A DNA stretch of 64,000 nt, from the NCBI RefSeq assembly GCF_045984285.3, contig NZ_JBJQIK030000007.1, forward strand, positions 225,436-289,435, written 5' to 3'. Every line of letters starts with the position of its first letter. Position 1 is the first letter of the stretch. Source of the stretch: Rugamonas sp045984285 (GTDB taxonomy: Bacteria; Pseudomonadota; Gammaproteobacteria; Burkholderiales; Burkholderiaceae_D). Below are positions 41,350-51,450 of the stretch, one piece after another. Made by a program: the position numbers and the translations under genes. The notes beneath the pieces were generated by a model that was given only the letters and a program-made list of their open reading frames with translations, did not search any database and had not been told where the DNA came from.

Positions 41350-43221
41350 TCAGGAGTTGTTGACGACCAGGCGCGGTTCGTCGCCTGCAAAGAAGCGCTG
41401 GCGGATCGATGCCGCGATGCCGCTTGCGTCGAGGCCAACCCCGGCCAGCAGCCTGGCCGGATCGCCATGGTCGATAAACTTGTCCGGCAGGCCAAGCAGC
41501 AGCAGCGGCTTGACGATGCCCTGTTCGGCCAGCGACTCGGCCACGGCAGCGCCGGCGCCGCCCATCACCGAGCCCTCTTCCACCGTCACCAGGTAGTCAT
41601 GGTCGGCGGCCAGCTGCTTCACCAGTTCCGCGTCCAGCGGCTTCACGAAGCGCATATTGGCCACGGTGGCGTTCAGTTGCTCACCGGCGGCCAGCGCAGG
41701 CGTGACCATCGAGCCGAAAGCGAGGATGGCAATCTTCTGGCCCTTGCGGCGCACTTCGCCTTTACCGATAGGCAGTGCGGTCAGTTCCTGCTCGATCGCC
41801 GCGCCAACGCCTGCGCCGCGCGGGTAGCGCACGGCGGCCGGGCCGGGATAGTGGAAGCCGGTGGTCAGCATGCGGCGGCATTCGTTCTCGTCCGATGGCG
41901 CCATGACCACCATGTTCGGAATGCAGCGCAGGTAGGACAGGTCGTAATTACCCGCATGGGTTGCGCCGTCGGCGCCCACCAGCCCCGCGCGGTCCAGCGC
42001 GAAGGTGACGTCCAGGTTCTGCAGCGCCACGTCATGGATCAGCTGGTCGTAGGCACGCTGCAGGAAGGTCGAATAGATGGCGACAACAGGCTTCAGGCCT
42101 TCGCAGGCCAGGCCCGCGCCGAAGGTCACGGAATGCTGTTCGGCGATGCCGACGTCGAAGTAGCGGTCCGGATGCTCCTGCTCGAAACGCACCATGCCGG
42201 AACCTTCGCGCATGGCGGGCGTGATGCCGACCAGGCGCTGGTCCTGCTTCGCCATATCGCACAGCCAGTTGCCGAAGACTTCCGTGTAGGTGATCTTCGA
42301 CGGCGGCGCGGGCTTGATGCCTTCAGCTGGATTGAACTTGCCGGTGCCGTGATAAAGGATAGGTTCGGCCTCGGCCAGCTTGTAGCCCTGGCCCTTCTTC
42401 GTGACGACATGCAGGAACTGCGGGCCTTTCAGCTGGCGGATATTCTGCAGCGTGGGGATCAGCGAATCGAGGTCGTGGCCGTCGATCGGACCGATGTAGT
42501 TGAAGCCGAATTCCTCGAACATCGTGGCCGGCACCACCATGCCTTTCGCATGCTCCTCGATGCGCTTGGCCAGTTCCAGCATGGGACCGGGCAGCACGGA
42601 CTTGCCGACGTTCTTCGCCGCGGCGTAGAACTGGCCGGACATCAGGCGCGCCAGGTAGCGGTTCAGCGCGCCCACCGGCGGCGAGATCGACATATCGTTG
42701 TCGTTCAGGATCACCAGCAGGTTCAGGTCTTCCTGCACGCCGGCATTGTTCAGCGCCTCGAAGGCCATGCCGGCCGTCATGGAGCCGTCGCCGATCACGG
42801 CGATGGCATGGCGCTGCTCGCCCTTGATCTTGGCGGCCTGCGCCATGCCCAGCGCGGCGGAAATGGAGGTGGACGAGTGCGCGGTGCCGAAGGTGTCGTA
42901 TTCGCTCTCCACGCGGCGCGGGAAGCCCGAGATGCCGTTCATCTGGCGCAGCGTGTGGAACTGGCCGCGGCGGCCGGTGAGAATCTTGTGCGAATAGGTC
43001 TGGTGGCCCACATCCCACACGATGCGGTCCTGCGGCGTGTTGAACACGTAGTGCAGCGCGACGGTCAGCTCCACCGTGCCCAGGTTGGACGACAGGTGGC
43101 CGCCGGTCTTCGACACGGAATCGAGCAGGAACTCGCGCAGCTCATCGGCGAGCGGCTTGAGCTGGGGACGCGACAGCTTGCGCAGGTCGGCCGGGTTATT
43201 GATGGTTTCAAGCAGTTTCAT
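41350..43221 (-). CDS. dxs: 1-deoxy-D-xylulose-5-phosphate synthase
   Basis: A 623-residue thiamine diphosphate enzyme, the first step of the non-mevalonate isoprenoid pathway. Motifs include FGTAHSSTSISAALGMA, the TPP-binding GDGSMTAGMAFEALNNAG and ALDRAGLVGADGATHAG. The C-terminal transketolase domain is complete. It begins immediately after the ispA stop, so pathway enzymes are coordinated in xseB-ispA-dxs. Confidence 0.97.
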   Translation of the reverse strand: MKLLETINNPADLRKLSRPQLKPLADELREFLLDSVSKTGGHLSSNLGTVELTVALHYVFNTPQDRIVWDVGHQTYSHKILTGRRGQFHTLRQMNGISGFPRRVESEYDTFGTAHSSTSISAALGMAQAAKIKGEQRHAIAVIGDGSMTAGMAFEALNNAGVQEDLNLLVILNDNDMSISPPVGALNRYLARLMSGQFYAAAKNVGKSVLPGPMLELAKRIEEHAKGMVVPATMFEEFGFNYIGPIDGHDLDSLIPTLQNIRQLKGPQFLHVVTKKGQGYKLAEAEPILYHGTGKFNPAEGIKPAPPSKITYTEVFGNWLCDMAKQDQRLVGITPAMREGSGMVRFEQEHPDRYFDVGIAEQHSVTFGAGLACEGLKPVVAIYSTFLQRAYDQLIHDVALQNLDVTFALDRAGLVGADGATHAGNYDLSYLRCIPNMVVMAPSDENECRRMLTTGFHYPGPAAVRYPRGAGVGAAIEQELTALPIGKGEVRRKGQKIAILAFGSMVTPALAAGEQLNATVANMRFVKPLDAELVKQLAADHDYLVTVEEGSVMGGAGAAVAESLAEQGIVKPLLLLGLPDKFIDHGDPARLLAGVGLDASGIAASIRQRFFAGDEPRLVVNNS

Positions 43222-44112
43222 TTAAGCCTTCCGCTGCACGATCAGGTCCGCGATCTCGCGCAGACGCAGTGCAGATTCTCCGAATGGAGCGAGCGCCGCA
43301 TGGGCATCGCGCCGTAATTGTTCTGCCAGTGCGATCGAAGGCTCCAGGCCCAGGATCGACACATAGGTTGGCTTGTTGTCGGCCGCATCCTTGCCGGCCG
43401 TTTTGCCCAGCGTTGCCGAATCGGCGGTGGCATCGAGCACGTCGTCCACCACCTGGAAAGCGAGGCCGATGGCGCGGCTGTAATCGTCCAGCGCTTTCAG
43501 TTCGGCGCCATCCAGCGCTTTGCCCGCCATGGCGCCCAGCACCACGGAAGCACGCAGCAGCGCACCGGTCTTCAGCTGGTGCATGCGTTCAAGCTGCGCC
43601 TGCGTAAGGCTCAGGCCCACGCTATCGAGATCGATGGCCTGGCCGCCGCACATGCCGGAGGAGCCGGCGGCCTGCGCCAGCAGCGCCAGCATGGCCACCT
43701 GGCGTTCCGCAGGCAGCGTGGCCGCTTCCCCCAGCACGCTGAAGGCCTGCGACTGCAGCGCATCGCCCACCAGCAGCGCGGTCGCTTCATCGTAGGCCAC
43801 GTGCACCGTCGGCTTGCCGCGGCGCAGGTCGTCATCGTCCATGCAGGGCATATCGTCGTGCACCAGCGAATAGGCGTGGATCATTTCCACGGCTGCGGCA
43901 GCACGGCTCAGGGCCTGCGCATCGGCGCCGAACAGGGCGCCTGCCGCATACACCAGCAGCGGGCGCACGCGCTTGCCGCCGCCCAGCAGCGCATAGCGCA
44001 TCGCCTCATGCAGCTTGGCGGGCACCACCTCCGCGGCGGGCAGGTAGGCCGACATATCGGCCTCCATGCCGGCCTGGATGGTCTTCATCCAGTCGTTGAA
44101 GGACGCGCTCAT
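43222..44112 (-). CDS. ispA: Farnesyl diphosphate synthase
   Basis: A 296-residue all-alpha prenyl synthase. The first aspartate-rich motif is LVHDDMPCMDDDDLRRGKPT and the second AFQVVDDVLDAT, both intact. It condenses isopentenyl and geranyl diphosphate to farnesyl diphosphate, supplying ubiquinone, undecaprenol and the farnesyl tail for heme O made by ctaB at 9468. Its start overlaps the xseB stop by four bases. Confidence 0.95.
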   Translation of the reverse strand: MSASFNDWMKTIQAGMEADMSAYLPAAEVVPAKLHEAMRYALLGGGKRVRPLLVYAAGALFGADAQALSRAAAAVEMIHAYSLVHDDMPCMDDDDLRRGKPTVHVAYDEATALLVGDALQSQAFSVLGEAATLPAERQVAMLALLAQAAGSSGMCGGQAIDLDSVGLSLTQAQLERMHQLKTGALLRASVVLGAMAGKALDGAELKALDDYSRAIGLAFQVVDDVLDATADSATLGKTAGKDAADNKPTYVSILGLEPSIALAEQLRRDAHAALAPFGESALRLREIADLIVQRKA

Positions 44113-44360
44113 TGCTGCGCCTCGTCGCCGTCGGCGAAAGGCTTCAGCATATCGCCCTCAAGGATTTTCACCTGCGATTCCACCTTGTCGAGTTGCGCCG
44201 CGCAATACTTCACCAGCTCGGAGCCGCGTGCGTAGGCGGCCACCGACGCTTCCAGCGGGAGCTGGCCGGCTTCCATCTGCGTGACCAGCTGCGCCAGCTC
44301 GGCCATCGCATCCTCAAACGAGGCGGGCGCTGCGTTCTCGGCATTCATTTTCTTGGACAT
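44109..44360 (-). CDS. xseB: Exodeoxyribonuclease VII small subunit
   Basis: An 83-residue helical protein with FEDAMAELAQLVTQMEAGQL and LEASVAAYARGSELVKYC, the XseB signature. Together with XseA (not in this window) it degrades single-stranded DNA. The xseB-ispA-dxs order is standard in beta- and gammaproteobacteria. Confidence 0.95.
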   Translation of the reverse strand: MSKKMNAENAAPASFEDAMAELAQLVTQMEAGQLPLEASVAAYARGSELVKYCAAQLDKVESQVKILEGDMLKPFADGDEAQQ

Positions 44361-44506
44361 AGATACTCAATCGCTCAGTGTAGCCCGTTATTTTAGAACA
44401 AAGTGTCTTATCCGGTCCAAAAAGCGGGGCTGGCGAAACAAGTCATGTTGCAAAGATGTCCACATTGCATGCGGGAGAAAGATGGGCGGAAAAGCCCCGT
44501 TAGCGC

Positions 44507-44512
44507 TATAAT
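44507..44512 (+). promoter_or_regulatory. Candidate -10 box of the Rieske oxygenase gene
   Basis: A consensus TATAAT lies about 100 bases upstream of the oxygenase start in the 252-bp divergent gap with xseB. No good -35 is seen at 16-18 bases, so an activator may be needed. Weak call. Confidence 0.35.
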
Positions 44513-44612
44513 CTCCGGTTCTGTCCGAAATACCGTTTTTATACTCTGAATTCAGGTCTTTGCGGATTCTGTCTCTTCTTGGTTTGCAGCACTTTAATTA
44601 AGGGGGGTTGGG

Positions 44613-45713
44613 ATGTCCGATCTGGGTACCCACGCCAGGCTGGCGCGCTCCAGCGCGCAACTACCGGTCAACGTCTATTTTGACGAAGCGCTTCTGCAGC
44701 GCGAAATGCAGCAAATGTTCCTGGCAGGCCCACGCTATGTGGGGCATGAATTAATGGTGCCGAATACCGGCGATTTTGCCACCCTGGTTGCGGAAGACGA
44801 AGGCCGCATGCTGGTCCGGAACGCGAACGGAATCGAACTGCTGTCCAACGTCTGCCGTCACCGCCAGGCGCTGATGTTCAATGGGCGCGGCAATGCGAAC
44901 AATATCGTGTGCCCGCTGCACCGCTGGACCTACGACCTGAAGGGCGAGCTGATTGGCGCCCCGCACTTCCCGGAAACGCCGTGCCTGAACCTGCCGAAAA
45001 CGCAGCTCCAGAACTGGAACGGCCTGCTGTTCGAACAGAACGGCTACAACGTGATGGAAAAGCTGTCCAGACTATCGGTGACGAAGGACCTGGATTTCAG
45101 CGGCTACATGTTCGACCATGTGGAAGTGCACCACTGCGACTACAACTGGAAGACCTTCATCGAGGTCTACCTGGAGGACTACCACGTCGAGCCCTTCCAT
45201 CCGGGCCTGGGCTCCTTCGTCAGCTGCGACGACCTGCGCTGGGAATTCGGCCTTGATTACAGCGTGCAGACGGTGGGCGTGAACCGCGGCCTGCGCAAAT
45301 CGGGCTCGCCGGTGTACCAGAAATGGCATGAGCAGCTGCTCAAGTTCCGCGGCGGCGAAGCGCCGCCATATGGCGCGATCTGGCTCACGCTCTACCCGAA
45401 CATCATGGTGGAGTGGTATCCGCACGTGCTGGTGGTGTCCACGCTATGGCCGGACGGCCCGCAGCGCACGAAGAACGTGGTGGAGTTCTACTATCCCGAA
45501 GAAATCGTGCTGTTCGAACGCGAATTCATCGAAGCGGAACGCGCGGCCTATATGGAAACCTGCGTGGAAGACGACGAAATCGCGCTGCGCATGGATGCCG
45601 GCCGCAAGATCCTGATGAAGCGCGGCACCACCGATGCAGGACCGTACCAGTCGCCAATGGAAGACGGCATGCAGCACTTCCATGAGTGGTACCGCAGCAA
45701 AATAGACGTCTAA
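44613..45713 (+). CDS. Rieske non-heme iron oxygenase, alpha subunit
   Basis: A 366-residue aromatic ring-hydroxylating dioxygenase family protein. The Rieske cluster ligands are in NVCRHRQALMF and VCPLHRWTYDLKG (CxH...CxxH). The mononuclear iron site has the two His in YLEDYHVEPFHPGLG. Rieske oxygenases use a separate reductase; none is nearby. The substrate is unknown; the family also includes demethylases and betaine-type enzymes. AAGGGGGG precedes the ATG by seven bases. Confidence 0.9.
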   Translation: MSDLGTHARLARSSAQLPVNVYFDEALLQREMQQMFLAGPRYVGHELMVPNTGDFATLVAEDEGRMLVRNANGIELLSNVCRHRQALMFNGRGNANNIVCPLHRWTYDLKGELIGAPHFPETPCLNLPKTQLQNWNGLLFEQNGYNVMEKLSRLSVTKDLDFSGYMFDHVEVHHCDYNWKTFIEVYLEDYHVEPFHPGLGSFVSCDDLRWEFGLDYSVQTVGVNRGLRKSGSPVYQKWHEQLLKFRGGEAPPYGAIWLTLYPNIMVEWYPHVLVVSTLWPDGPQRTKNVVEFYYPEEIVLFEREFIEAERAAYMETCVEDDEIALRMDAGRKILMKRGTTDAGPYQSPMEDGMQHFHEWYRSKIDV

Positions 45714-45720
45714 GGAAACC

Positions 45721-46644
45721 ATGCAATCACTGTGGATGCTCTTCGCCAGTTTCATGTTCGCCGCAATGGGCGTCTGCGTGAAACTGGCAGCCGGCCTGTA
45801 CTCCGTTTCCGAGATTGTGATGTACAGGGGGCTGGTGGGCATCATCGTTCTCGGCATCCTGATTGCCGTGCAGCGCGGCACGCTGCGCACCCGGTTTGCC
45901 TGGGGCCACCTGTGGCGCGGCATCGTCGGCGTGGTCTCGCTGTGGATGTGGTTCTACGCGCTGGCCAAGCTGCCGCTGGCCACCGCCATGACGCTCAACT
46001 ACATGGCGCCGATCTGGATCGCGCTCTGGCTGTTCGCGCATGGCTGGTGGCACGCCACCAAGCGCATCGAATGGCCGCTGATGATGGCCATCGCCATGAG
46101 CTTCGTCGGCGTGACGCTGCTGCTCAATCCCGCCTTCCACGCCAACCAGCTGTTTGACGCACTGGTGGCGCTGGTTTCGTCCATGTTGTCCGCCATGGCC
46201 TATATGCAGGTGCGCAAACTGGGGCTGGCAGGCGAGCCGGAATACCGCGTGGTGTTCTACTTCGCCCTGATGAATGTGGTGGCCGGCATCGGCGGCAACG
46301 TGCTGGAAGCAGGCAGCGGCCCGGTAGTGTGGCATTCGCTGAACAACGGCTACGGCGCCCTGCTCCTGCTGGGCATCGGCCTGTGCGCGACGGCCGCGCA
46401 GATGGCCATGACGCGCGCCTACCGCGTCGGCAAGACGCTGGTGGTGGCCAACCTGCAGTACACCGGCATCGTATTCTCCAGCGTATGGGGCGTGCTCGTA
46501 TTCGGCGACGTATTCGACTGGCATGCATGGGCGGGCATCGGCATCATCCTCGCATCGGGCATCGCGGCCACGTTCTACAATACCCGCAACACGGAACGCG
46601 GTGTGGCGATTGCCAAAACCGACCCGATTGCCAGCGAAGTATAA
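45721..46644 (+). CDS. DMT superfamily (EamA) transporter
   Basis: A 307-residue inner-membrane protein with ten hydrophobic helices in two EamA repeats (first starts SLWMLFASFMFAAMGVCVKL). EamA proteins are metabolite or amino-acid exporters. It lies seven bases after the Rieske oxygenase and eleven before the sulfurtransferase, so all three may be one transcript. Substrate unknown. Confidence 0.92.
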   Translation: MQSLWMLFASFMFAAMGVCVKLAAGLYSVSEIVMYRGLVGIIVLGILIAVQRGTLRTRFAWGHLWRGIVGVVSLWMWFYALAKLPLATAMTLNYMAPIWIALWLFAHGWWHATKRIEWPLMMAIAMSFVGVTLLLNPAFHANQLFDALVALVSSMLSAMAYMQVRKLGLAGEPEYRVVFYFALMNVVAGIGGNVLEAGSGPVVWHSLNNGYGALLLLGIGLCATAAQMAMTRAYRVGKTLVVANLQYTGIVFSSVWGVLVFGDVFDWHAWAGIGIILASGIAATFYNTRNTERGVAIAKTDPIASEV

Positions 46645-46655
46645 GGAACCAAAGC

Positions 46656-47507
46656 ATGTATACCACCTTGATCGACGCGGTTTCGCTGTCGCAGCACCTG
46701 GCGGATGACAAGTGGGTCATCCTCGACTGCCGCCACGACCTGATGAACCCCGCATACGGGCGCGACGCGTTCGCTGCGGGCCATATCCAGAACGCGCAGT
46801 TCGCGAGTATCGACGACGACCTGTCGGGCGCCAGGCAGGGCGGCGATGGCGAATTCCGGGGACGCCATCCGCTGCCCGACCGCGCAGCGCTGCTTGAAAC
46901 GCTGCGCCGCTTCGGCATCAATGACGACACGCAGGTTGTAGCTTACGACGCGCATGGCGGCATGTACGCCGCGCGCCTGTGGTGGCTGCTGCGCTGGATC
47001 GGCCACGAAGCGGTGGCCGTGCTGGACGGCGGCCTGGCGGCATGGGAAGCCGCCGGCTTGCCGCTGGTGGCGCCGGTAGCGCAACGCGCGGCCGGCACGA
47101 TCACTGAACGCAAGACGCTGACGCAGATGGTGAATGTAGCCGACGTCGTGGCCAATCTCGCAACGCAGGCGCGCACGGTGGTGGACGCGCGAGCGAGCGA
47201 CCGCTTCCGCGGCGAAAACGAGACGATCGACCCGGTGGGCGGCCACATCCCCGGTGCAAAGAACCGCTTCTTCAAGGACAACCTGCAAGCCGACGGCCGC
47301 TTCAAGCCTGCCGGCCAGCTGAAGCAGGAATTCACCCCACTGTTCGATTCCCCGGAGAAAGCCATCATGCAATGCGGCTCCGGCGTGACCGCCTGCCACA
47401 ACCTGCTGGCCCTCGAAATCGCCGGCCTCCCCGGCGCGGCGCTCTACCCCGGCTCCTGGTCCGAATGGTGCGCCTCCCCCACCCGCCCCGTCGCCACCGG
47501 CAACTAA
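46656..47507 (+). CDS. Thiosulfate/3-mercaptopyruvate sulfurtransferase
   Basis: A 283-residue two-domain rhodanese. The inactive first domain contains LDCRHDLMNPAYGRDAFAAG; the second holds the active Cys in the loop QCGSGVTACHNLLAL, with CGSGVTA typical of mercaptopyruvate sulfurtransferases. GGAACC lies before ATG at 46656; an earlier frame to 46329 reads through the transporter gene. Transfers sulfur from mercaptopyruvate or thiosulfate to thiol acceptors in the cytoplasm. Confidence 0.93.
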   Translation: MYTTLIDAVSLSQHLADDKWVILDCRHDLMNPAYGRDAFAAGHIQNAQFASIDDDLSGARQGGDGEFRGRHPLPDRAALLETLRRFGINDDTQVVAYDAHGGMYAARLWWLLRWIGHEAVAVLDGGLAAWEAAGLPLVAPVAQRAAGTITERKTLTQMVNVADVVANLATQARTVVDARASDRFRGENETIDPVGGHIPGAKNRFFKDNLQADGRFKPAGQLKQEFTPLFDSPEKAIMQCGSGVTACHNLLALEIAGLPGAALYPGSWSEWCASPTRPVATGN

Positions 47508-47516
47508 TTGCCTCTT

Positions 47517-47718
47517 AATTGGGGACAGACCCTGATTTCTATAATTAGGGTCCGTCCCCATTTTCACTGCCAGCCCCAGAGGGACCGATATCCATGCGTG
47601 CCACGCATTGATTCAGCGCACGATCGAGTACGCGCCCCTCTGTAAGACGAAATTGGGGACGGACCCTAATTTGTATAAATAGGGTCTGTCCCCAATTAAG
47701 ACATCCCCAATTAAGACA

Positions 47719-47719
<1 letters not shown>
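47517..47719. repeat. Composite repeat: two GGGGACAGACCCT palindromes around a 90-bp core
   Basis: Unit a (47517-47560) and unit b (47651-47697) are inverted units built on GGGGACAGACCCT and AGGGTCTGTCCCC. Between them is about 90 bases containing the small hairpin ATGCGTGCCACGCAT. Past unit b a 15-base sequence CCCCAATTAAGACAT is repeated in tandem (47690-47704, 47705-47719), reaching the ABC-F stop codon. This is a different subfamily from the TGGGGTCAGGCACC repeats; such REP-like doublets accompany RAYT transposases elsewhere. Confidence 0.88.
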
Positions 47720-49449
<1,730 letters not shown>

Positions 49450-49466
49450 GGCTCTTGTCATTTCGT

Positions 49467-49484
49467 GCGGACGAACGCATCCGC
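49467..49484 (-). promoter_or_regulatory. Hairpin just upstream of the ABC-F start
   Basis: GCGGA/TCCGC arms (49467-49484) form a short stem ending 17 bases before the ABC-F ATG; a second imperfect inverted repeat GTTAGCGCTTTTGTTAAC lies next to it. Together with the short ORF upstream they could regulate ABC-F translation. Confidence 0.4.
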
Positions 49485-49559
49485 GTTAACAAAAGCGCTA
49501 ACGACAACGGCGAGCCAGAAGCGGCTACAGGGGCTTTGTTTAAAGGTGCTCTGGCCTGG

Positions 49560-49646
49560 TTATCGCAGCGCGATACGTTGAGGACAAGAGCCGGCCGATA
49601 TGCCAAACAGACGCGCGATCCAGTTACCGCACTTCATAATTTCCAT
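49560..49646 (-). CDS. 28-residue upstream ORF, possible leader peptide of the ABC-F gene
   Basis: A short frame MEIMKCGNWIARLFGISAGS followed by CPQRIALR and stop. It is preceded by one of the strongest ribosome sites in the window, AAAGGAGG, six bases before the ATG. It starts 28 bases after the ZIP transporter stop and ends 110 bases before the ABC-F start on the same strand. It has no similarity I recognise. Short translated leaders control several antibiotic-related ABC-F genes by ribosome stalling, so such a role is possible; a stand-alone microprotein is the alternative. Confidence 0.45.
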   Translation of the reverse strand: MEIMKCGNWIARLFGISAGSCPQRIALR

Positions 49647-49674
49647 ATTAGCCTCCTTTCTTTTCAAGGTTGGT

Positions 49675-50424
49675 TCAATGATGCGCCGCCGTCAGGAACA
49701 GCACGATGCACACGCCCAGTGCAATCAGCAGCACTTGCGGCACCGTTTCCTTCAGCGTGGCGCGGCGCTGCATCTGGGGCATCAAATCGCTCACGGCGAT
49801 GTAGATGAAGCCCGAGGAAGCAAACACCAGCACATATGGTATCAGATGCTTGGCGCTGTCCAGCGTGTAGTAGCCGAGCAGGCCGCCCGCCACCGCCAGC
49901 AGGCTGCATAGCAGGTTGTAGACGTAGGCCCGCGTGCGCGAAAAGCCCGCGTTCAGCAGCACGATGAAGTCGCCGATCTCCTGCGGGATTTCGTGGGCGA
50001 TGATGGCCACGCCGGTGACAATGCCCAGCTGCGGGTCGGCCAGGAAAGCGGCCGCGATCAGGATGCCGTCCGTGAAGTTGTGCATGCCGTCGCCGACCAG
50101 GATCATCCAGCCGGCGCGCCCCGCTTCGTGCTTGTCATGCCCGTGCGCGTGATGGTGGCCATCGCCTTCGTGGTGGTGCGAGTGGCGCAGGATGGCCAGC
50201 TTTTCCAGCATGAAGAAGGCCAGCAGGCCAGCCAGCAGTGCGGCGAACAGGCTGTGCGTGTCCGCGCCCGACTCGAAGGCTTCGGGCAGGGCGTGCAGCA
50301 GCGATGTCGAGAGCATGATGCCCACCGACAGGCTGACCATGCGTTCCACCATCTTCGACAGCAGCGTGAACGAGAACACCGCTGCGGCGGAGATGCTGAT
50401 AACGCCGGCCAGTGTGGTGGCCAA
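49675..50424 (-). CDS. ZIP family metal transporter
   Basis: A 249-residue inner-membrane transporter of the ZIP/GufA type with about eight helices. Metal motifs are VGDGMHNFTDGILIAAAFLA and AIIAHEIPQEIGDFIVLLNA, and the variable loop is rich in His (HSHHHEGDGHHHAHGHDKHE). It should move zinc or another divalent cation into the cytoplasm. No ATG gives the N-terminus: TTG at 50424 is used, but the family-like sequence extends upstream (IDPVLISIL), where AAGAGG lies seven bases before an ATC codon at 50449-50451. Confidence 0.9.
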   Translation of the reverse strand: MATTLAGVISISAAAVFSFTLLSKMVERMVSLSVGIMLSTSLLHALPEAFESGADTHSLFAALLAGLLAFFMLEKLAILRHSHHHEGDGHHHAHGHDKHEAGRAGWMILVGDGMHNFTDGILIAAAFLADPQLGIVTGVAIIAHEIPQEIGDFIVLLNAGFSRTRAYVYNLLCSLLAVAGGLLGYYTLDSAKHLIPYVLVFASSGFIYIAVSDLMPQMQRRATLKETVPQVLLIALGVCIVLFLTAAHH

Positions 50425-50552
50425 CAGGATGGAAATAAGTACCGGATCGATTTTGAGACCTCTTACAGGCGTGCCCGTGGTGCGCGCGCAGCGGCGCGCA
50501 AACCGGACATTTTACCGTCCGGAGTGCGCTTTTGCAGAATTAGCTATAAAAA

Positions 50553-51428
50553 TCAGGCGACGCCGTTCGCTTTGAACCAGGCCAGTGCCCGCGACCAGCC
50601 GTCGCGCGCATCGGCTTCGTTGTAGCTTGGGCGGTAGTCGGCGTGGAAGGCGTGGCCGGAATTCGGATAGATGTGGAAGGTGGATTTGCTGCTGCCCCTG
50701 GCCAGCGCTTCCTTCATCTTTTCCACCGTATCCAGCGGAATGCCGCCGTCCTTGGCGCCGTACAGCCCGAGCACGGGCGCCTTCAGCGCCGGGGCGATAT
50801 CGACCGGATGTTTCGGCTGGTTGGCCGTCACCTCGCCCACCAGGCGTCCATACCAGGCCACGCCGGCCTTCACCGCAGGATTGTGCGCAGCGTACATCCA
50901 CGTGATGCGCCCGCCCCAGCAGAAACCGGTAATACCCAGCTTGCTGGTATCGCCGCCATTGGCCTTTGCCCACGCGACGATGGCGTCCAGGTCGGACATC
51001 ACCTGCGCATCCGGCGTTTTGGAGATGATGTTCTTCTGCAGTTCGGCGATGCTGGGCTGGTTCTGCGCGTCGCCCTGCCGGATGAACAGCTCGGGCGCCA
51101 GCGCCAGGTAGCCCTGATGCGCGAAGCGGCGCGCCACATCGGCAATGTGTTCATGCACGCCGAAGATTTCGGAGATCACCAGGATGACGGGAAGCCCGGT
51201 CTTGCCTGCGGGCTGGGCGCGGTACACCGGCACGTTCTGGCCCGCGATATTGACCATCACTTCGCCGGCCGTCAGGCCTTCAAGGCTGGTCTGGACCACC
51301 GTCTGCGCCTGCACCGGCAGCACGGCGGCTGCGAAGCCGGTGCCCAGTGCCGCTTTGAGGAAACCGCGGCGGCCGAGTCCTTCGGACTCGCCGATCAGGC
51401 TAAGAGCGTCTTTGTGCAGGTCGTTCAT
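50553..51428 (-). CDS. Secreted dienelactone hydrolase family protein
   Basis: A 291-residue alpha/beta hydrolase. The N-terminus carries a twin-arginine signal (GRRGFLKAALGTGFAAAVLP). The nucleophile is Cys in GITGFCWGGRITWMYAAHN, with Asp in GAKDGGIPLD and His in PNSGHAFHADY completing the triad. Such exported DLH proteins have unclear substrates. GGAGATGC precedes ATG at 51428; the frame upstream to 51485 overlaps polA's end. It is 22 bases after polA on the same strand. Confidence 0.92.
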   Translation of the reverse strand: MNDLHKDALSLIGESEGLGRRGFLKAALGTGFAAAVLPVQAQTVVQTSLEGLTAGEVMVNIAGQNVPVYRAQPAGKTGLPVILVISEIFGVHEHIADVARRFAHQGYLALAPELFIRQGDAQNQPSIAELQKNIISKTPDAQVMSDLDAIVAWAKANGGDTSKLGITGFCWGGRITWMYAAHNPAVKAGVAWYGRLVGEVTANQPKHPVDIAPALKAPVLGLYGAKDGGIPLDTVEKMKEALARGSSKSTFHIYPNSGHAFHADYRPSYNEADARDGWSRALAWFKANGVA

Positions 51429-51450
51429 GCATCTCCTCCATCGATAAAGG

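Noticed and set aside
41260..43317. Plus-strand frame of 685 codons opposite dxs
   Set aside because: Same antisense effect; dxs motifs on the minus strand are complete.
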